A stretch of DNA of 64,000 bases from Apteryx mantelli (lineage: Eukaryota > Chordata > Aves > Apterygiformes > Apterygidae), in contig NC_090011.1 of the NCBI RefSeq assembly GCF_036417845.1, forward strand, positions 62,001-126,000, written 5' to 3'. Shown here piece by piece: positions 31,878 through 45,500 of this stretch (within the stretch, counting starts at the first letter, position 1; each line of letters begins with the position of its first letter). A program made the translations under genes and the position numbers. The notes beneath the pieces are model-generated. The model was not told the origin of the DNA. It did no database searches and worked only from the letters and a program-made list of their open reading frames with translations.

Positions 31878-33514
31878 TACGGCGTTTGCTAAGCGGCGAG
31901 GCGGCGAAGGGACGCAGCGGTGTGTGAGGCGGCGAAGGCAAGCAGCGCTTTGCTGGGCGGCGAGGCGGCGAAGGGCCGAAGCGATTGGGGAGGCGGTGAA
32001 GGGACAGGGCGCTTTGTTGGGCGGCGAGGGCGAAAGGCACGCAGCGCTTTCTTAGGCGGCGAGGCGGCGAAGGCACGCGCTGCTTTGCTAGGCGCCGCAG
32101 GAACACGGCGCTTTGCTAGGCGGCGACGGCACGCGGAGCTTTGCTAGGCGGCGAGGGCGAGAAGGCACGCAGCGCTTTCTTAGGCGGCGAGGCGGCGAAG
32201 GCACGCGCTGCTTTGCTAGGCGCCGAAGGAACACGGCGCTTTGCTAGGCGGCGACGGCACGCGGAGCTTTGCTAGGCGGCGAGGCGGTGAAGGGACACGG
32301 CGCTTTGCTAGGCGGCGAGGGCGAGAAGGCACGCAGCGCTTTCTCAGGCGGCGAGGCGGCGAAGGCACGCGCTGCTCTGCCAGGCGGCGAAGGCACGCCG
32401 CGGTGTGTGAGGCCACGAAGGCACGCACGGCTTTGCCAGCCGCCGAAGGCACGCAGCGCTTTGCTAGGCTGCGATGCGGCGAGGCGCCGAACGCAGGCAC
32501 TTCTTTGCTAGGTGCCCAAGGAACACGGCGCTTTGCTTGACGGCGGCGGCACGCGCAGCTTTGCTAGGCGCCCAAGGAACACGGCGCTTTGCTTGACGGC
32601 GACAGCACGCGCAGCTTTGCTAGGCGCCCAAGGCAGACGACGCTTTGCTAGGCAGCGAGACGGCGAACGCTCAAAGCGATTTGCTCGGCGGTCATTCGCT
32701 GCCTCGCACAAGAGCTAACCACTGTGCATGTTGACTGTGTCACAAACAAGGAGACTGCTGAATCTCTTCGCTGCCTCACCAACAAGCAAAGCACTCGATC
32801 TGCTCGCCGCCTCGCCAGCATGCAAAGCGCCGCGTCTCTTGGCCGCCTCGCAAACTAAACGCTGCATCTGTTCAGTGCCTCGCCAAAAAGCAGAGCGCTG
32901 CGTGTATTCGCTGAGTGGCAGAAAGCAAAGCACGGCGCCTGTTCGCTGCCTGGCCAACAAGCAAAGCGCTCCATCTCTTCGCTGCCTCGCAAACGAAGGA
33001 AGCGCCGCGTGCCTTGGGCGCCTAGCAAAGCAGCGCGTGCCTTCGCTGCCTCGCCGCCTAAGAAAGCGCTGCGTGCCTTCTCGCCCTCGCCGCCTAGCAA
33101 AGCGCCGTGTGCTTTCGCCGCCTCCCCAATCGCTTCGTGCCTTCGCCGCCTAGCAAAGCGCCTAGCAAAGCGTCCTCAGCCTTCGCTGCCTAGCAAAGCT
33201 CCACGTCCGCTCGCCGCCTAGCAAAGCACTGCGTGCCCTCGCCGCCTCCTAGAGCGCTGCGTCCTTGGGCGCCTGGCAAAGCACTGCGTGCCTTCGGCGC
33301 CTGGCAAAGCACTGCGTGCCCTCGCCGCCTCCTAGAGCGCTGCGTCCTTGGGCGCCTGGCAAAGCGCTGCGTGCCTTCGCCGCCTCGCCGCCTAGCAAGG
33401 CGCCCGAGCCCGTCCACCACGATCAGATCGCTGCGTGCCTTCGCTGCCTCGGTGCTTAGCAAGGCGCCACGTGCCTTCGGCGCCTACAAAAGCGCCGTGT
33501 GCCTTCGGCGCTAC
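31878..33514. repeat. Transition unit between two higher-order repeat regimes
   Basis: One unit of 1,637 bp that fits neither the 4,593-bp nor the 3,113-bp pattern. It contains a unique 56-bp duplication (32511-32622), has GCGAGACGGCGAACGCTCAAAGC where others have GCGAGGCGGCGAACGCACAAAGC, and has AGCGCCGCGTGCC near 33002 where others have AGCGCTGCGTGCC. These private variants suggest that it escaped the homogenisation on either side. Confidence 0.82.
32511..32622. repeat. 56-bp duplication joining two alternative monomer alleles
   Basis: Two copies start at 32511 and 32567 (GGTGCCCAAGG..., GGCGCCCAAGG...), a period of 56 bp or two 28-bp monomers. The first carries GACGGCGGCGGCACG, the second GACGGCGACAGCACG. 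Elsewhere a unit has one allele or the other. Finding both side by side is what an unequal exchange between two unit types leaves behind. Confidence 0.85.
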
Positions 33515-36500
33515 TACGGCGTTTGCTAAGCGGCGAGGCGGCGAAGGGACGCAGCGGTGTGTGAGGCGGCGAAGGCAAGCAGCGCTTTGCTGGGCGGCGA
33601 GGCGGCGAAGGGCCGAAGCGATTGGGGAGGCGGTGAAGGGACAGGGCGCTTTGTTGGGCGGCGAGGGCGAAAGGCACGCAGCGCTTTCTTAGGCGGCGAG
33701 GCGGCGAAGGCACGCGCTGCTTTGCCTGGCGCCGCAGGAACACGACGCTTTGCTAGGCGGCGACGGCACGCGGAGCTTTGCTAGGCGGCGAGGGCGAGAA
33801 GGCACGCAGCGCTTTCTTAGGCGGCGAGGCGGCGAAGGCACGCGCTGCTTTGCTAGGCGCCGAAGGAACACGGCGCTTTGCTAGGCGGCGACGGCACGCG
33901 GAGCTTTGCTAGGCGGCGAGGCGGTGAAGGGACACGGCGCTTTGCTAGGCGGCGAGGGCGAGAAGGCACGCAGCGCTTTCTCAGGCGGCGAGGCGGCGAA
34001 GGCACGCGCTGCTCTGCCAGGCGGCGAAGGCACGCCGCGCTGTGTGAGGCGGCGAAGGCACGCACGGCTTTGCCAGCCGCCGAAGGCACGCAGCGCTTTG
34101 CTAGGCTGCGATGCGGCGAGGCGCCGAACGCAGGCACTTCTTTGCTAGGCGCCCAAGGAACACGGCGCTTTGCTTGACGGCGACAGCACGCGCAGCTTTG
34201 CTAGGCGCCCAAGGCAGACGACGCTTTGCTAGGCAGCGAGGCGGCGAACGCACAAAGCGATTTGCTCGGCAGTCATTCGCTGCCTCGCACAAGAGCTAAC
34301 CACTGTGCATGTTGACTGTGTCACAAACAAGGAGACTGCTGAATCTCTTCGCTGCCTCACCAACAAGCAAAGCACTCGATCTGCTCGCCGCCTCGCCAGC
34401 ATGCAAAGCGCCGCGTCTCTTGGCCGCCTCGCAAACTAAACGCTGCATCTGTTCACTGCCTCGCCAAAAAGCAGAGCGCTGCGTGTATTCGCTGAGTGGC
34501 AGAAAGCAAAGCACGGCGCCTGTTCGCTGCCTGGCCAACAAGCAAAGCGCTCCATCTCTTCGCTGCCTCGCAAACGAAGGAAGCGCTGCGTGCCTTCGGC
34601 GCCTAGCAAAGCAGCGCGTGCCTTCGCTGCCTCGCCGCCTAAGAAAGCGCTGCGTGCCTTCTCGCCCTCGCCGCCTAGCAAAGCGCCGTGTGCCTTCGCC
34701 GCCTCCCCAATCGCTTCGTGCCTTCGCCGCCTAGCAAAGCGCCTAGCAAAGCGTCCTCAGCCTTCGCTGCCTAGCAAAGCTCCACGTCCGCTCGCCGCCT
34801 AGCAAAGCACTGCGTGCCCTCGCCGCCTCCTAGAGCGCTGCGTGCCTTCGGCGCCTACAAAAGCGCCGTGTGCCTTCGGCGCTACTACGGCGTTTGCTAA
34901 GCGGCGAGGCGGCGAAGGGACGCAGCGGTGTGTGAGGCGGCGAAGGCAAGCAGCGCTTTGCTGGGCGGCGAGGCGGCGAAGGGCCGAAGCGATTGGGGAG
35001 GCGGTGAAGGGACAGGGCGCTTTGTTGGGCGGCGAGGGCGAAAGGCACGCAGCGCTTTCTTAGGCGGCGAGGCGGCGAAGGCACGCGCTGCTCTGCCAGG
35101 AGCCGCAGGAACACGGCGCTTTGCTAGGCGGCGACGGCACGCGGAGCTTTGCTAGGCGGCGAGGGCGAGAAGGCACGCAGCGCTTTCTTAGGCGGCGAGG
35201 CGGCGAAGGCACGCGCTGCTTTGCTAGGCGCCGAAGGAACACGGCGCTTTGCTAGGCGGCGACGGCACGCGGAGCTTTGCTAGGCGGCGAGGCGGTGAAG
35301 GGACACGGCGCTTTGCTAGGCGGCGAGGGCGAGAAGGCACGCAGCCCTTTCTCAGGCGGCGAGGCGGCGAAGGCACGCCGCGCTGTGTGAGGCGGCGAAG
35401 GCACGCACGGCTTTGCCAGCCGCCGAAGGCACGCAGCGCTTTGCTAGGCTGCGATGCGGCGAGGCGCCGAACGCAGGCACTTCTTTGCTAGGTGCCCAAG
35501 GAACACGGCGCTTTGCTTGACGGCGGCGGCACGCGCAGCTTTGCTAGGCGCCCAAGGCAGACGACGCTTTGCTAGGCAGCGAGGCGGCGAACGCACAAAG
35601 CGATTTGCTCGGCGGTCATTCGCTGCCTCGCACAAGAGCTAACCACTGGGCATGTTGGCTGTCTCAGAAACAAGCAGACTGCTGCGTCTCTGCGCTGCCT
35701 CGCCAACTAGCAAAGTGCTGCCTCGCTTCGCCTCCACGCCAAAAAGCCATCCGCCATGCCACTGCACCACCTGGTGCACAAGCAAGGTGCTGCACCTCTT
35801 CGCTGCCTCGCACAATGAGCAACCACTGTGCATGTTGGCTGTGTCACAAACAAGGAGACTGCTGCGTCTCTGCGCTGCCTCGCCAACTAGCAAAGTGCTG
35901 CATCTCTTCGCTGCCTCACCAACAAGCAAAGCACTCGATCTGCTCGCCGCCTCGCCAGCATGCAAAGCGCCGCGTCTCTTGGCCGCCTCGCAAACTAAAC
36001 GCTGCATCTGTTCAGTGCCTCGCCAAAAAGCAGAGCGCTGCGTGTATTCGCTGAGTGGCAGAAAGCAAAGCACGGCGCCTGTTCGCTGCCTGGCCAACAA
36101 GCAAAGCGCTCCATCTCTTCGCTGCCTCGCAAACGAAGGAAGCGCTGCGTGCCTTGGGCGCCTAGCAAAGCAGCGCGTGCCTTCGCTGCCTCGCCGCCTA
36201 AGAAAGCGCTGCGTGCCTTCTCGCCCTCGCCGCCTAGCAAAGCGCCGTGTGCCTTCGCCGCCTCCCCAATCGCTTCGTGCCTTCGCCGCCTAGCAAAGCG
36301 CCTAGCAAAGCGTCCTCAGCCTTCGCTGCCTAGCAAAGCTCCACGTCCGCTCGCCGCCTAGCAAAGCACTGCGTGCCCTCGCCGCCTGCTAGAGCGCTGC
36401 GTGCCTTCGGCGCCTGGCAAAGCACTGCGTGCCCTCGCCGCCTCGCACAGCGCTGCGTCCTTGGGCGCCTGGCAAAGCGCTGCGTGCCTTCGCCGCCTCG

Positions 36501-39500
36501 CCGCCTAGCAAGGCGCCCGAGCCCGTCCACCACGATCAGATCGCTGCGTGCCTTCGCTGCCTCGGTGCTTAGCAAGGCGCCACGTGCCTTCGGCGCCTAC
36601 AAAAGCGCCGTGTGCCTTCGGCGCTACTACGGCGTTTGCTAAGCGGCGAGGCGGCGAAGGGACGCAGCGGTGTGTGAGGCGGCGAAGGCAAGCAGCGCTT
36701 TGCTGGGCGGCGAGGCGGCGAAGGGCCGAAGCGATTGGGGAGGCGGTGAAGGGACAGGGCGCTTTGTTGGGCGGCGAGGGCGAAAGGCACGCAGCGCTTT
36801 CTTAGGCGGCGAGGCGGCGAAGGCACGCGCTGCTTTGCCTGGCGCCGCAGGAACACGACGCTTTGCTAGGCGGCGACGGCACGCGGAGCTTTGCTAGGCG
36901 GCGAGGGCGAGAAGGCACGCAGCGCTTTCTTAGGCGGCGAGGCGGCGAAGGCACGCGCTGCTTTGCTAGGCGCCGAAGGAACACGGCGCTTTGCTAGGCG
37001 GCGACGGCACGCGGAGCTTTGCTAGGCGGCGAGGCGGTGAAGGGACACGGCGCTTTGCTAGGCGGCGAGGGCGAGAAGGCACGCAGCGCTTTCTCAGGCG
37101 GCGAGGCGGCGAAGGCACGCGCTGCTCTGCCAGGCGGCGAAGGCACGCCGCGCTGTGTGAGGCGGCGAAGGCACGCACGGCTTTGCCAGCCGCCGAAGGC
37201 ACGCAGCGCTTTGCTAGGCTGCGATGCGGCGAGGCGCCGAACGCAGGCACTTCTTTGCTAGGCGCCCAAGGAACACGGCGCTTTGCTTGACGGCGACAGC
37301 ACGCGCAGCTTTGCTAGGCGCCCAAGGCAGACGACGCTTTGCTAGGCAGCGAGGCGGCGAACGCACAAAGCGATTTGCTCGGCAGTCATTCGCTGCCTCG
37401 CACAAGAGCTAACCACTGTGCATGTTGACTGTGTCACAAACAAGGAGACTGCTGAATCTCTTCGCTGCCTCACCAACAAGCAAAGCACTCGATCTGCTCG
37501 CCGCCTCGCCAGCATGCAAAGCGCCGCGTCTCTTGGCCGCCTCGCAAACTAAACGCTGCATCTGTTCACTGCCTCGCCAAAAAGCAGAGCGCTGCGTGTA
37601 TTCGCTGAGTGGCAGAAAGCAAAGCACGGCGCCTGTTCGCTGCCTGGCCAACAAGCAAAGCGCTCCATCTCTTCGCTGCCTCGCAAACGAAGGAAGCGCT
37701 GCGTGCCTTGGGCGCCTAGCAAAGCAGCGCGTGCCTTCGCTGCCTCGCCGCCTAAGAAAGCGCTGCGTGCCTTCTCGCCCTCGCCGCCTAGCAAAGCGCC
37801 GTGTGCCTTCGCCGCCTCCCCAATCGCTTCGTGCCTTCGCCGCCTAGCAAAGCGCCTAGCAAAGCGTCCTCAGCCTTCGCTGCCTAGCAAAGCTCCACGT
37901 CCGCTCGCCGCCTAGCAAAGCACTGCGTGCCCTCGCCGCCTCCTAGAGCGCTGCGTGCCTTCGGCGCCTACAAAAGCGCCGTGTGCCTTCGGCGCTACTA
38001 CGGCGTTTGCTAAGCGGCGAGGCGGCGAAGGGACGCAGCGGTGTGTGAGGCGGCGAAGGCAAGCAGCGCTTTGCTGGGCGGCGAGGCGGCGAAGGGCCGA
38101 AGCGATTGGGGAGGCGGTGAAGGGACAGGGCGCTTTGTTGGGCGGCGAGGGCGAAAGGCACGCAGCGCTTTCTTAGGCGGCGAGGCGGCGAAGGCACGCG
38201 CTGCTCTGCCAGGAGCCGCAGGAACACGGCGCTTTGCTAGGCGGCGACGGCACGCGGAGCTTTGCTAGGCGGCGAGGGCGAGAAGGCACGCAGCGCTTTC
38301 TTAGGCGGCGAGGCGGCGAAGGCACGCGCTGCTTTGCTAGGCGCCGAAGGAACACGGCGCTTTGCTAGGCGGCGACGGCACGCGGAGCTTTGCTAGGCGG
38401 CGAGGCGGTGAAGGGACACGGCGCTTTGCTAGGCGGCGAGGGCGAGAAGGCACGCAGCCCTTTCTCAGGCGGCGAGGCGGCGAAGGCACGCCGCGCTGTG
38501 TGAGGCGGCGAAGGCACGCACGGCTTTGCCAGCCGCCGAAGGCACGCAGCGCTTTGCTAGGCTGCGATGCGGCGAGGCGCCGAACGCAGGCACTTCTTTG
38601 CTAGGTGCCCAAGGAACACGGCGCTTTGCTTGACGGCGGCGGCACGCGCAGCTTTGCTAGGCGCCCAAGGCAGACGACGCTTTGCTAGGCAGCGAGGCGG
38701 CGAACGCACAAAGCGATTTGCTCGGCGGTCATTCGCTGCCTCGCACAAGAGCTAACCACTGGGCATGTTGGCTGTCTCAGAAACAAGCAGACTGCTGCGT
38801 CTCTGCGCTGCCTCGCCAACTAGCAAAGTGCTGCCTCGCTTCGCCTCCACGCCAAAAAGCCATCCGCCATGCCACTGCACCACCTGGTGCACAAGCAAGG
38901 TGCTGCACCTCTTCGCTGCCTCGCACAATGAGCAACCACTGTGCATGTTGGCTGTGTCACAAACAAGGAGACTGCTGCGTCTCTGCGCTGCCTCGCCAAC
39001 TAGCAAAGTGCTGCATCTCTTCGCTGCCTCACCAACAAGCAAAGCACTCGATCTGCTCGCCGCCTCGCCAGCATGCAAAGCGCCGCGTCTCTTGGCCGCC
39101 TCGCAAACTAAACGCTGCATCTGTTCAGTGCCTCGCCAAAAAGCAGAGCGCTGCGTGTATTCGCTGAGTGGCAGAAAGCAAAGCACGGCGCCTGTTCGCT
39201 GCCTGGCCAACAAGCAAAGCGCTCCATCTCTTCGCTGCCTCGCAAACGAAGGAAGCGCTGCGTGCCTTCGGCGCCTAGCAAAGCAGCGCGTGCCTTCGCT
39301 GCCTCGCCGCCTAAGAAAGCGCTGCGTGCCTTCTCGCCCTCGCCGCCTAGCAAAGCGCCGTGTGCCTTCGCCGCCTCCCCAATCGCTTCGTGCCTTCGCC
39401 GCCTAGCAAAGCGCCTAGCAAAGCGTCCTCAGCCTTCGCTGCCTAGCAAAGCTCCACGTCCGCTCGCCGCCTAGCAAAGCACTGCGTGCCCTCGCCGCCT

Positions 39501-42500
39501 GCTAGAGCGCTGCGTGCCTTCGGCGCCTGGCAAAGCACTGCGTGCCCTCGCCGCCTCGCACAGCGCTGCGTCCTTGGGCGCCTGGCAAAGCGCTGCGTGC
39601 CTTCGCCGCCTCGCCGCCTAGCAAGGCGCCCGAGCCCGTCCACCACGATCAGATCGCTGCGTGCCTTCGCTGCCTCGGTGCTTAGCAAGGCGCCACGTGC
39701 CTTCGGCGCCTACAAAAGCGCCGTGTGCCTTCGGCGCTACTACGGCGTTTGCTAAGCGGCGAGGCGGCGAAGGGACGCAGCGGTGTGTGAGGCGGCGAAG
39801 GCAAGCAGCGCTTTGCTGGGCGGCGAGGCGGCGAAGGGCCGAAGCGATTGGGGAGGCGGTGAAGGGACAGGGCGCTTTGTTGGGCGGCGAGGGCGAAAGG
39901 CACGCAGCGCTTTCTTAGGCGGCGAGGCGGCGAAGGCACGCGCTGCTTTGCCTGGCGCCGCAGGAACACGGCGCTTTGCTAGGCGGCGACGGCACGCGGA
40001 GCTTTGCTAGGCGGCGAGGGCGAGAAGGCACGCAGCGCTTTCTTAGGCGGCGAGGCGGCGAAGGCACGCGCTGCTTTGCTAGGCGCCGAAGGAACACGGC
40101 GCTTTGCTAGGCGGCGACGGCACGCGGAGCTTTGCTAGGCGGCGAGGCGGTGAAGGGACACGGCGCTTTGCTAGGCGGCGAGGGCGAGAAGGCACGCAGC
40201 GCTTTCTCAGGCGGCGAGGCGGCGAAGGCACGCGCTGCTCTGCCAGGCGGCGAAGGCACGCCGCGGTGTGTGAGGCGGCGAAGGCACGCACGGCTTTGCC
40301 AGCCGCCGAAGGCACGCAGCGCTTTGCTAGGCTGCGATGCGGCGAGGCGCCGAACGCAGGCACTTCTTTGCTAGGCGCCCAAGGAACACGGCGCTTTGCT
40401 TGACGGCGACAGCACGCGCAGCTTTGCTAGGCGCCCAAGGGAGACGACGCTTTGCTAGGCAGCGAGGCGGCGAACGCACAAAGCGATTTGCTCGGCGGTC
40501 ATTCTCTGCCTCGCACAAGAGCTAACCACTGTGCATGTTGACTGTGTCACAAACAAGGAGACTGCTGAATCTCTTCGCTGCCTCACCAACAAGCAAAGCA
40601 CTCGATCTGCTCGCCGCCTCGCCAGCATGCAAAGCGCCGCGTCTCTTGGCCGCCTCGCAAACTAAACGCTGCATCTGTTCAGTGCCTCGCCAAAAAGCAG
40701 AGCGCTGCGTGTATTCGCTGAGTGGCAGAAAGCAAAGCACGGCGCCTGTTCGCTGCCTGGCCAACAAGCAAAGCGCTCCATCTCTTCGCTGCCTCGCAAA
40801 CGAAGGAAGCGCTGCGTGCCTTGGGCGCCTAGCAAAGCAGCGCGTGCCTTCGCTGCCTCGCCGCCTAAGAAAGCGCTGCGTGCCTTCTCGCCCTCGCCGC
40901 CTAGCAAAGCGCCGTGTGCCTTCGCCGCCTCCCCAATCGCTTCGTGCCTTCGCCGCCTAGCAAAGCGCCTAGCAAAGCGTCCTCAGCCTTCGCTGCCTAG
41001 CAAAGCTCCACGTCCGCTCGCCGCCTAGCAAAGCACTGCGTGCCCTCGCCGCCTCCTAGAGCGCTGCGTGCCTTCGGCGCCTGGCAAAGCACTGCGTGCC
41101 CTCGCCGCCTCGCACAGCGCTGCGTCCTTGGGCGCCTGGCAAAGCGCTGCGTGCCTTCGCCGCCTCGCCGCCTAGCAAGGCGCCCGAGCCCGTCCACCAC
41201 GATCAGATCGCTGCGTGCCTTCGCTGCCTCGGTGCTTAGCAAGGCGCCACGTGCCTTCGGCGCCTACAAAAGCGCCGTGTGCCTTCGGCGCTACTACGGC
41301 GTTTGCTAAGCGGCGAGGCGGCGAAGGGACGCAGCGGTGTGTGAGGCGGCGAAGGCAAGCAGCGCTTTGCTGGGCGGCGAGGCGGCGAAGGGCCGAAGCG
41401 ATTGGGGAGGCGGTGAAGGGACAGGGCGCTTTGTTGGGCGGCGAGGGCGAAAGGCACGCAGCGCTTTCTTAGGCGGCGAGGCGGCGAAGGCACGCGCTGC
41501 TCTGCCAGGCGGCGAAGGCACGCAGCGCTTTGCTAGGCTGCGATGCGGCGAGGCGCCGAACGCAGGCACTTCTTTGCTAGGTGCCCAAGGAACACGGCGC
41601 TTTGCTTGACGGCGGCGGCACGCGCAGCTTTGCTAGGCGCCCAAGGGAGACGACGCTTTGCTAGGCAGCGAGGCGGCGAACGCACAAAGCGATTTGCTCG
41701 GCGGTCATTCGCTGCCTCGCACAAGAGCTAACCACTGTGCATGTTGACTGTGTCACAAACAAGGAGACTGCTGAATCTCTTCGCTGCCTCACCAACAAGC
41801 AAAGCACTCGATCTGCTCGCCGCCTCGCCAGCATGCAAAGCGCCGCGTCTCTTGGCCGCCTCGCAAACTAAACGCTGCATCTGTTCAGTGCCTCGCCAAA
41901 AAGCAGAGCGCTGCGTGTATTCGCTGAGTGGCAGAAAGCAAAGCACGGCGCCTGTTCACTGCCTGGCCAACAAGCAAAGCGCTCCATCTCTTCGCTGCCT
42001 CGCAAACGAAGGAAGCGCTGCGTGCCTTGGGCGCCTAGCAAAGCAGCGCGTGCCTTCGCTGCCTCGCCGCCTAAGAAAGCGCTGCGTGCCTTCTCGCCCT
42101 CGCCGCCTAGCAAAGCGCCGTGTGCCTTCGCCGCCTCCCCAATCGCTTCGTGCCTTCGCCGCCTAGCAAAGCGCCTAGCAAAGCGTCCTCAGCCTTCGCT
42201 GCCTAGCAAAGCTCCACGTCCGCTCGCCGCCTAGCAAAGCACTGTGTGCCCTCGCCGCCTCCTAGAGCGCTGCGTCCTTGGGCGCCTGGCAAAGCGCTGC
42301 GTGCCTTCGCCGCCTCGCCGCCTAGCAAGGCGCCCGAGCCCGTCCACCACGATCAGATCGCTGCGTGCCTTCGCTGCCTCGGTGCTTAGCAAGGCGCCAC
42401 GTGCCTTCGGCGCCTACAAAAGCGCCGTGTGCCTTCGGCGCTACTACGGCGTTTGCTAAGCGGCGAGGCGGCGAAGGGACGCAGCGGTGTGTGAGGCGGC

Positions 42501-45500
42501 GAAGGCAAGCAGCGCTTTGCTGGGCGGCGAGGCGGCGAAGGGCCGAAGCGATTGGGGAGGCGGTGAAGGGACAGGGCGCTTTGTTGGGCGGCGAGGGCGA
42601 AAGGCACGCAGCGCTTTCTTAGGCGGCGAGGCGGCGAAGGCACGCGCTGCTCTGCCAGGCGGCGAAGGCACGCAGCGCTTTGCTAGGCGGCGACGGCACG
42701 CGGAGCTTTGCTAGGCGGCGAGGGCGAGAAGGCACGCAGCGCTTTCTCAGGCGGCGAGGCGGCGAAGGCACGCGCTGCTCTGCCAGGCGGCGAAGGCACG
42801 CCGCGCTGTGTGAGGCGGCGAAGGCACGCACGGCTTTGCCAGCCGCCGAAGGCACGCAGCGCTTTGCTAGGCTGCGATGCGGCGAGGCGCCGAACGCAGG
42901 CACTTCTTTGCTAGGTGCCCAAGGAACACGGCGCTTTGCTTGACGGCGACGGCACGCGCAGCTTTGCTAGGCGCCCAAGGCAGACGACGCTTTGCTAGGC
43001 AGCGAGGCGGCGAACGCACAAAGCGATTTGCTCGGCGGTCATTCGCTGCCTCGCACAAGAGCTAACCACTGGGCATGTTGGCTGTCTCACAAACAAGCAG
43101 ACTGCTGCGTCTCTGCGCTGCCTCGCCAACTAGCAAAGTGCTGCCTCGCTTCGCCTCCACGCCAAAAAGCCATCCGCCATGCCACTGCACCACCTGGTGC
43201 ACAAGCAAGGTGCTGCATCTCTTCGCTGCCTCGCACAATGAGCAACCACTGTGCATGTTGACTGTGTCACAAACAAGGAGACTGCTGCGTCTCTGCGCTG
43301 CCTCGCCAACTAGCAAAGTGCTGCATCTCTTCGCTGCCTCACCAACAAGCAAAGCACTCGATCTGCTCGCCGCCTCGCCAGCATGCAAAGCGCCGCGTCT
43401 CTTGGCCGCCTCGCAAACTAAACGCTGCATCTGTTCAGTGCCTCGCCAAAAAGCAGAGCGCTGCGTGTATTCGCTGAGTGGCAGAAAGCAAAGCACGGCG
43501 CCTGTTCGCTGCCTGGCCAACAAGCAAAGCGCTCCATCTCTTCGCTGCCTCGCAAACGAAGGAAGCGCTGCGTGCCTTCGGCGCCTAGCAAAGCAGCGCG
43601 TGCCTTCGCTGCCTCGCCGCCTAAGAAAGCGCTGCGTGCCTTCTCGCCCTCGCCGCCTAGCAAAGCGCCGTGTGCCTTCGCCGCCTCCCCAATCGCTTCG
43701 TGCCTTCGCCGCCTAGCAAAGCGCCTAGCAAAGCGTCCTCAGCCTTCGCTGCCTAGCAAAGCTCCACGTCCGCTCGCCGCCTAGCAAAGCACTGCGTGCC
43801 CTCGCCGCCTCCTAGAGCGCTGCGTCCTTGGGCGCCTGGCAAAGCACTGCGTGCCCTCGCCGCCTCGCACAGCGCTGCGTCCTTGGGCGCCTGGCAAAGC
43901 GCTGCGTGCCTTCGCCGCCTCGCCGCCTAGCAAGGCGCCCGAGCCCGTCCACCACGATCAGATCGCTGCGTGCCTTCGCTGCCTCGGTGCTTAGCAAGGC
44001 GCCACGTGCCTTCGGCGCCTACAAAAGCGCCGTGTGCCTTCGGCGCTACTACGGCGTTTGCTAAGCGGCGAGGCGGCGAAGGGACGCAGCGGTGTGTGAG
44101 GCGGCGAAGGCAAGCAGCGCTTTGCTGGGCGGCGAGGCGGCGAAGGGCCGAAGCGATTGGGGAGGCGGTGAAGGGACAGGGCGCTTTGTTGGGCGGCGAG
44201 GGCGAAAGGCACGCAGCGCTTTCTTAGGCGGCGAGGCGGCGAAGGCACGCGCTGCTCTGCCAGGCGGCGAAGGCACGCAGCGCTTTGCTAGGCTGCGATG
44301 CGGCGAGGCGCCGAACGCAGGCACTTCTTTGCTAGGTGCCCAAGGAACACGGCGCTTTGCTTGACGGCGGCGGCACGCGCAGCTTTGCTAGGCGCCCAAG
44401 GGAGACGACGCTTTGCTAGGCAGCGAGGCGGCGAACGCACAAAGCGATTTGCTCGGCGGTCATTCGCTGCCTCGCACAAGAGCTAACCACTGTGCATGTT
44501 GACTGTGTCACAAACAAGGAGACTGCTGCGTCTCTGCGCTGCCTCGCCAACTAGCAAAGTGCTGCATCTCTTCGCTGCCTCACCAACAAGCAAAGCACTC
44601 GATCTGCTCGCCGCCTCGCCAGCATGCAAAGCGCCGCGTCTCTTGGCCGCCTCGCAAACTAAACGCTGCATCTGTTCAGTGCCTCGCCAAAAAGCAGAGC
44701 GCTGCGTGTATTCGCTGAGTGGCAGAAAGCAAAGCACGGCGCCTGTTCGCTGCCTGGCCAACAAGCAAAGCGCTCCATCTCTTCGCTGCCTCGCAAACGA
44801 AGGAAGCGCTGCGTGCCTTGGGCGCCTAGCAAAGCAGCGCGTGCCTTCGCTGCCTCGCCGCCTAAGAAAGCGCTGCGTGCCTTCTCGCCCTCGCCGCCTA
44901 GCAAAGCGCCGTGTGCCTTCGCCGCCTCCCCAATCGCTTCGTGCCTTCGCCGCCTAGCAAAGCGCCTAGCAAAGCGTCCTCAGCCTTCGCTGCCTAGCAA
45001 AGCTCCACGTCCGCTCGCCGCCTAGCAAAGCACTGTGTGCCCTCGCCGCCTCCTAGAGCGCTGCGTCCTTGGGCGCCTGGCAAAGCGCTGCGTGCCTTCG
45101 CCGCCTCGCCGCCTAGCAAGGCGCCCGAGCCCGTCCACCACGATCAGATCGCTGCGTGCCTTCGCTGCCTCGGTGCTTAGCAAGGCGCCACGTGCCTTCG
45201 GCGCCTACAAAAGCGCCGTGTGCCTTCGGCGCTACTACGGCGTTTGCTAAGCGGCGAGGCGGCGAAGGGACGCAGCGGTGTGTGAGGCGGCGAAGGCAAG
45301 CAGCGCTTTGCTGGGCGGCGAGGCGGCGAAGGGCCGAAGCGATTGGGGAGGCGGTGAAGGGACAGGGCGCTTTGTTGGGCGGCGAGGGCGAAAGGCACGC
45401 AGCGCTTTCTTAGGCGGCGAGGCGGCGAAGGCACGCGCTGCTTTGCCTGGCGCCGCAGGAACACGGCGCTTTGCTAGGCGGCGACGGCACGCGGAGCTTT

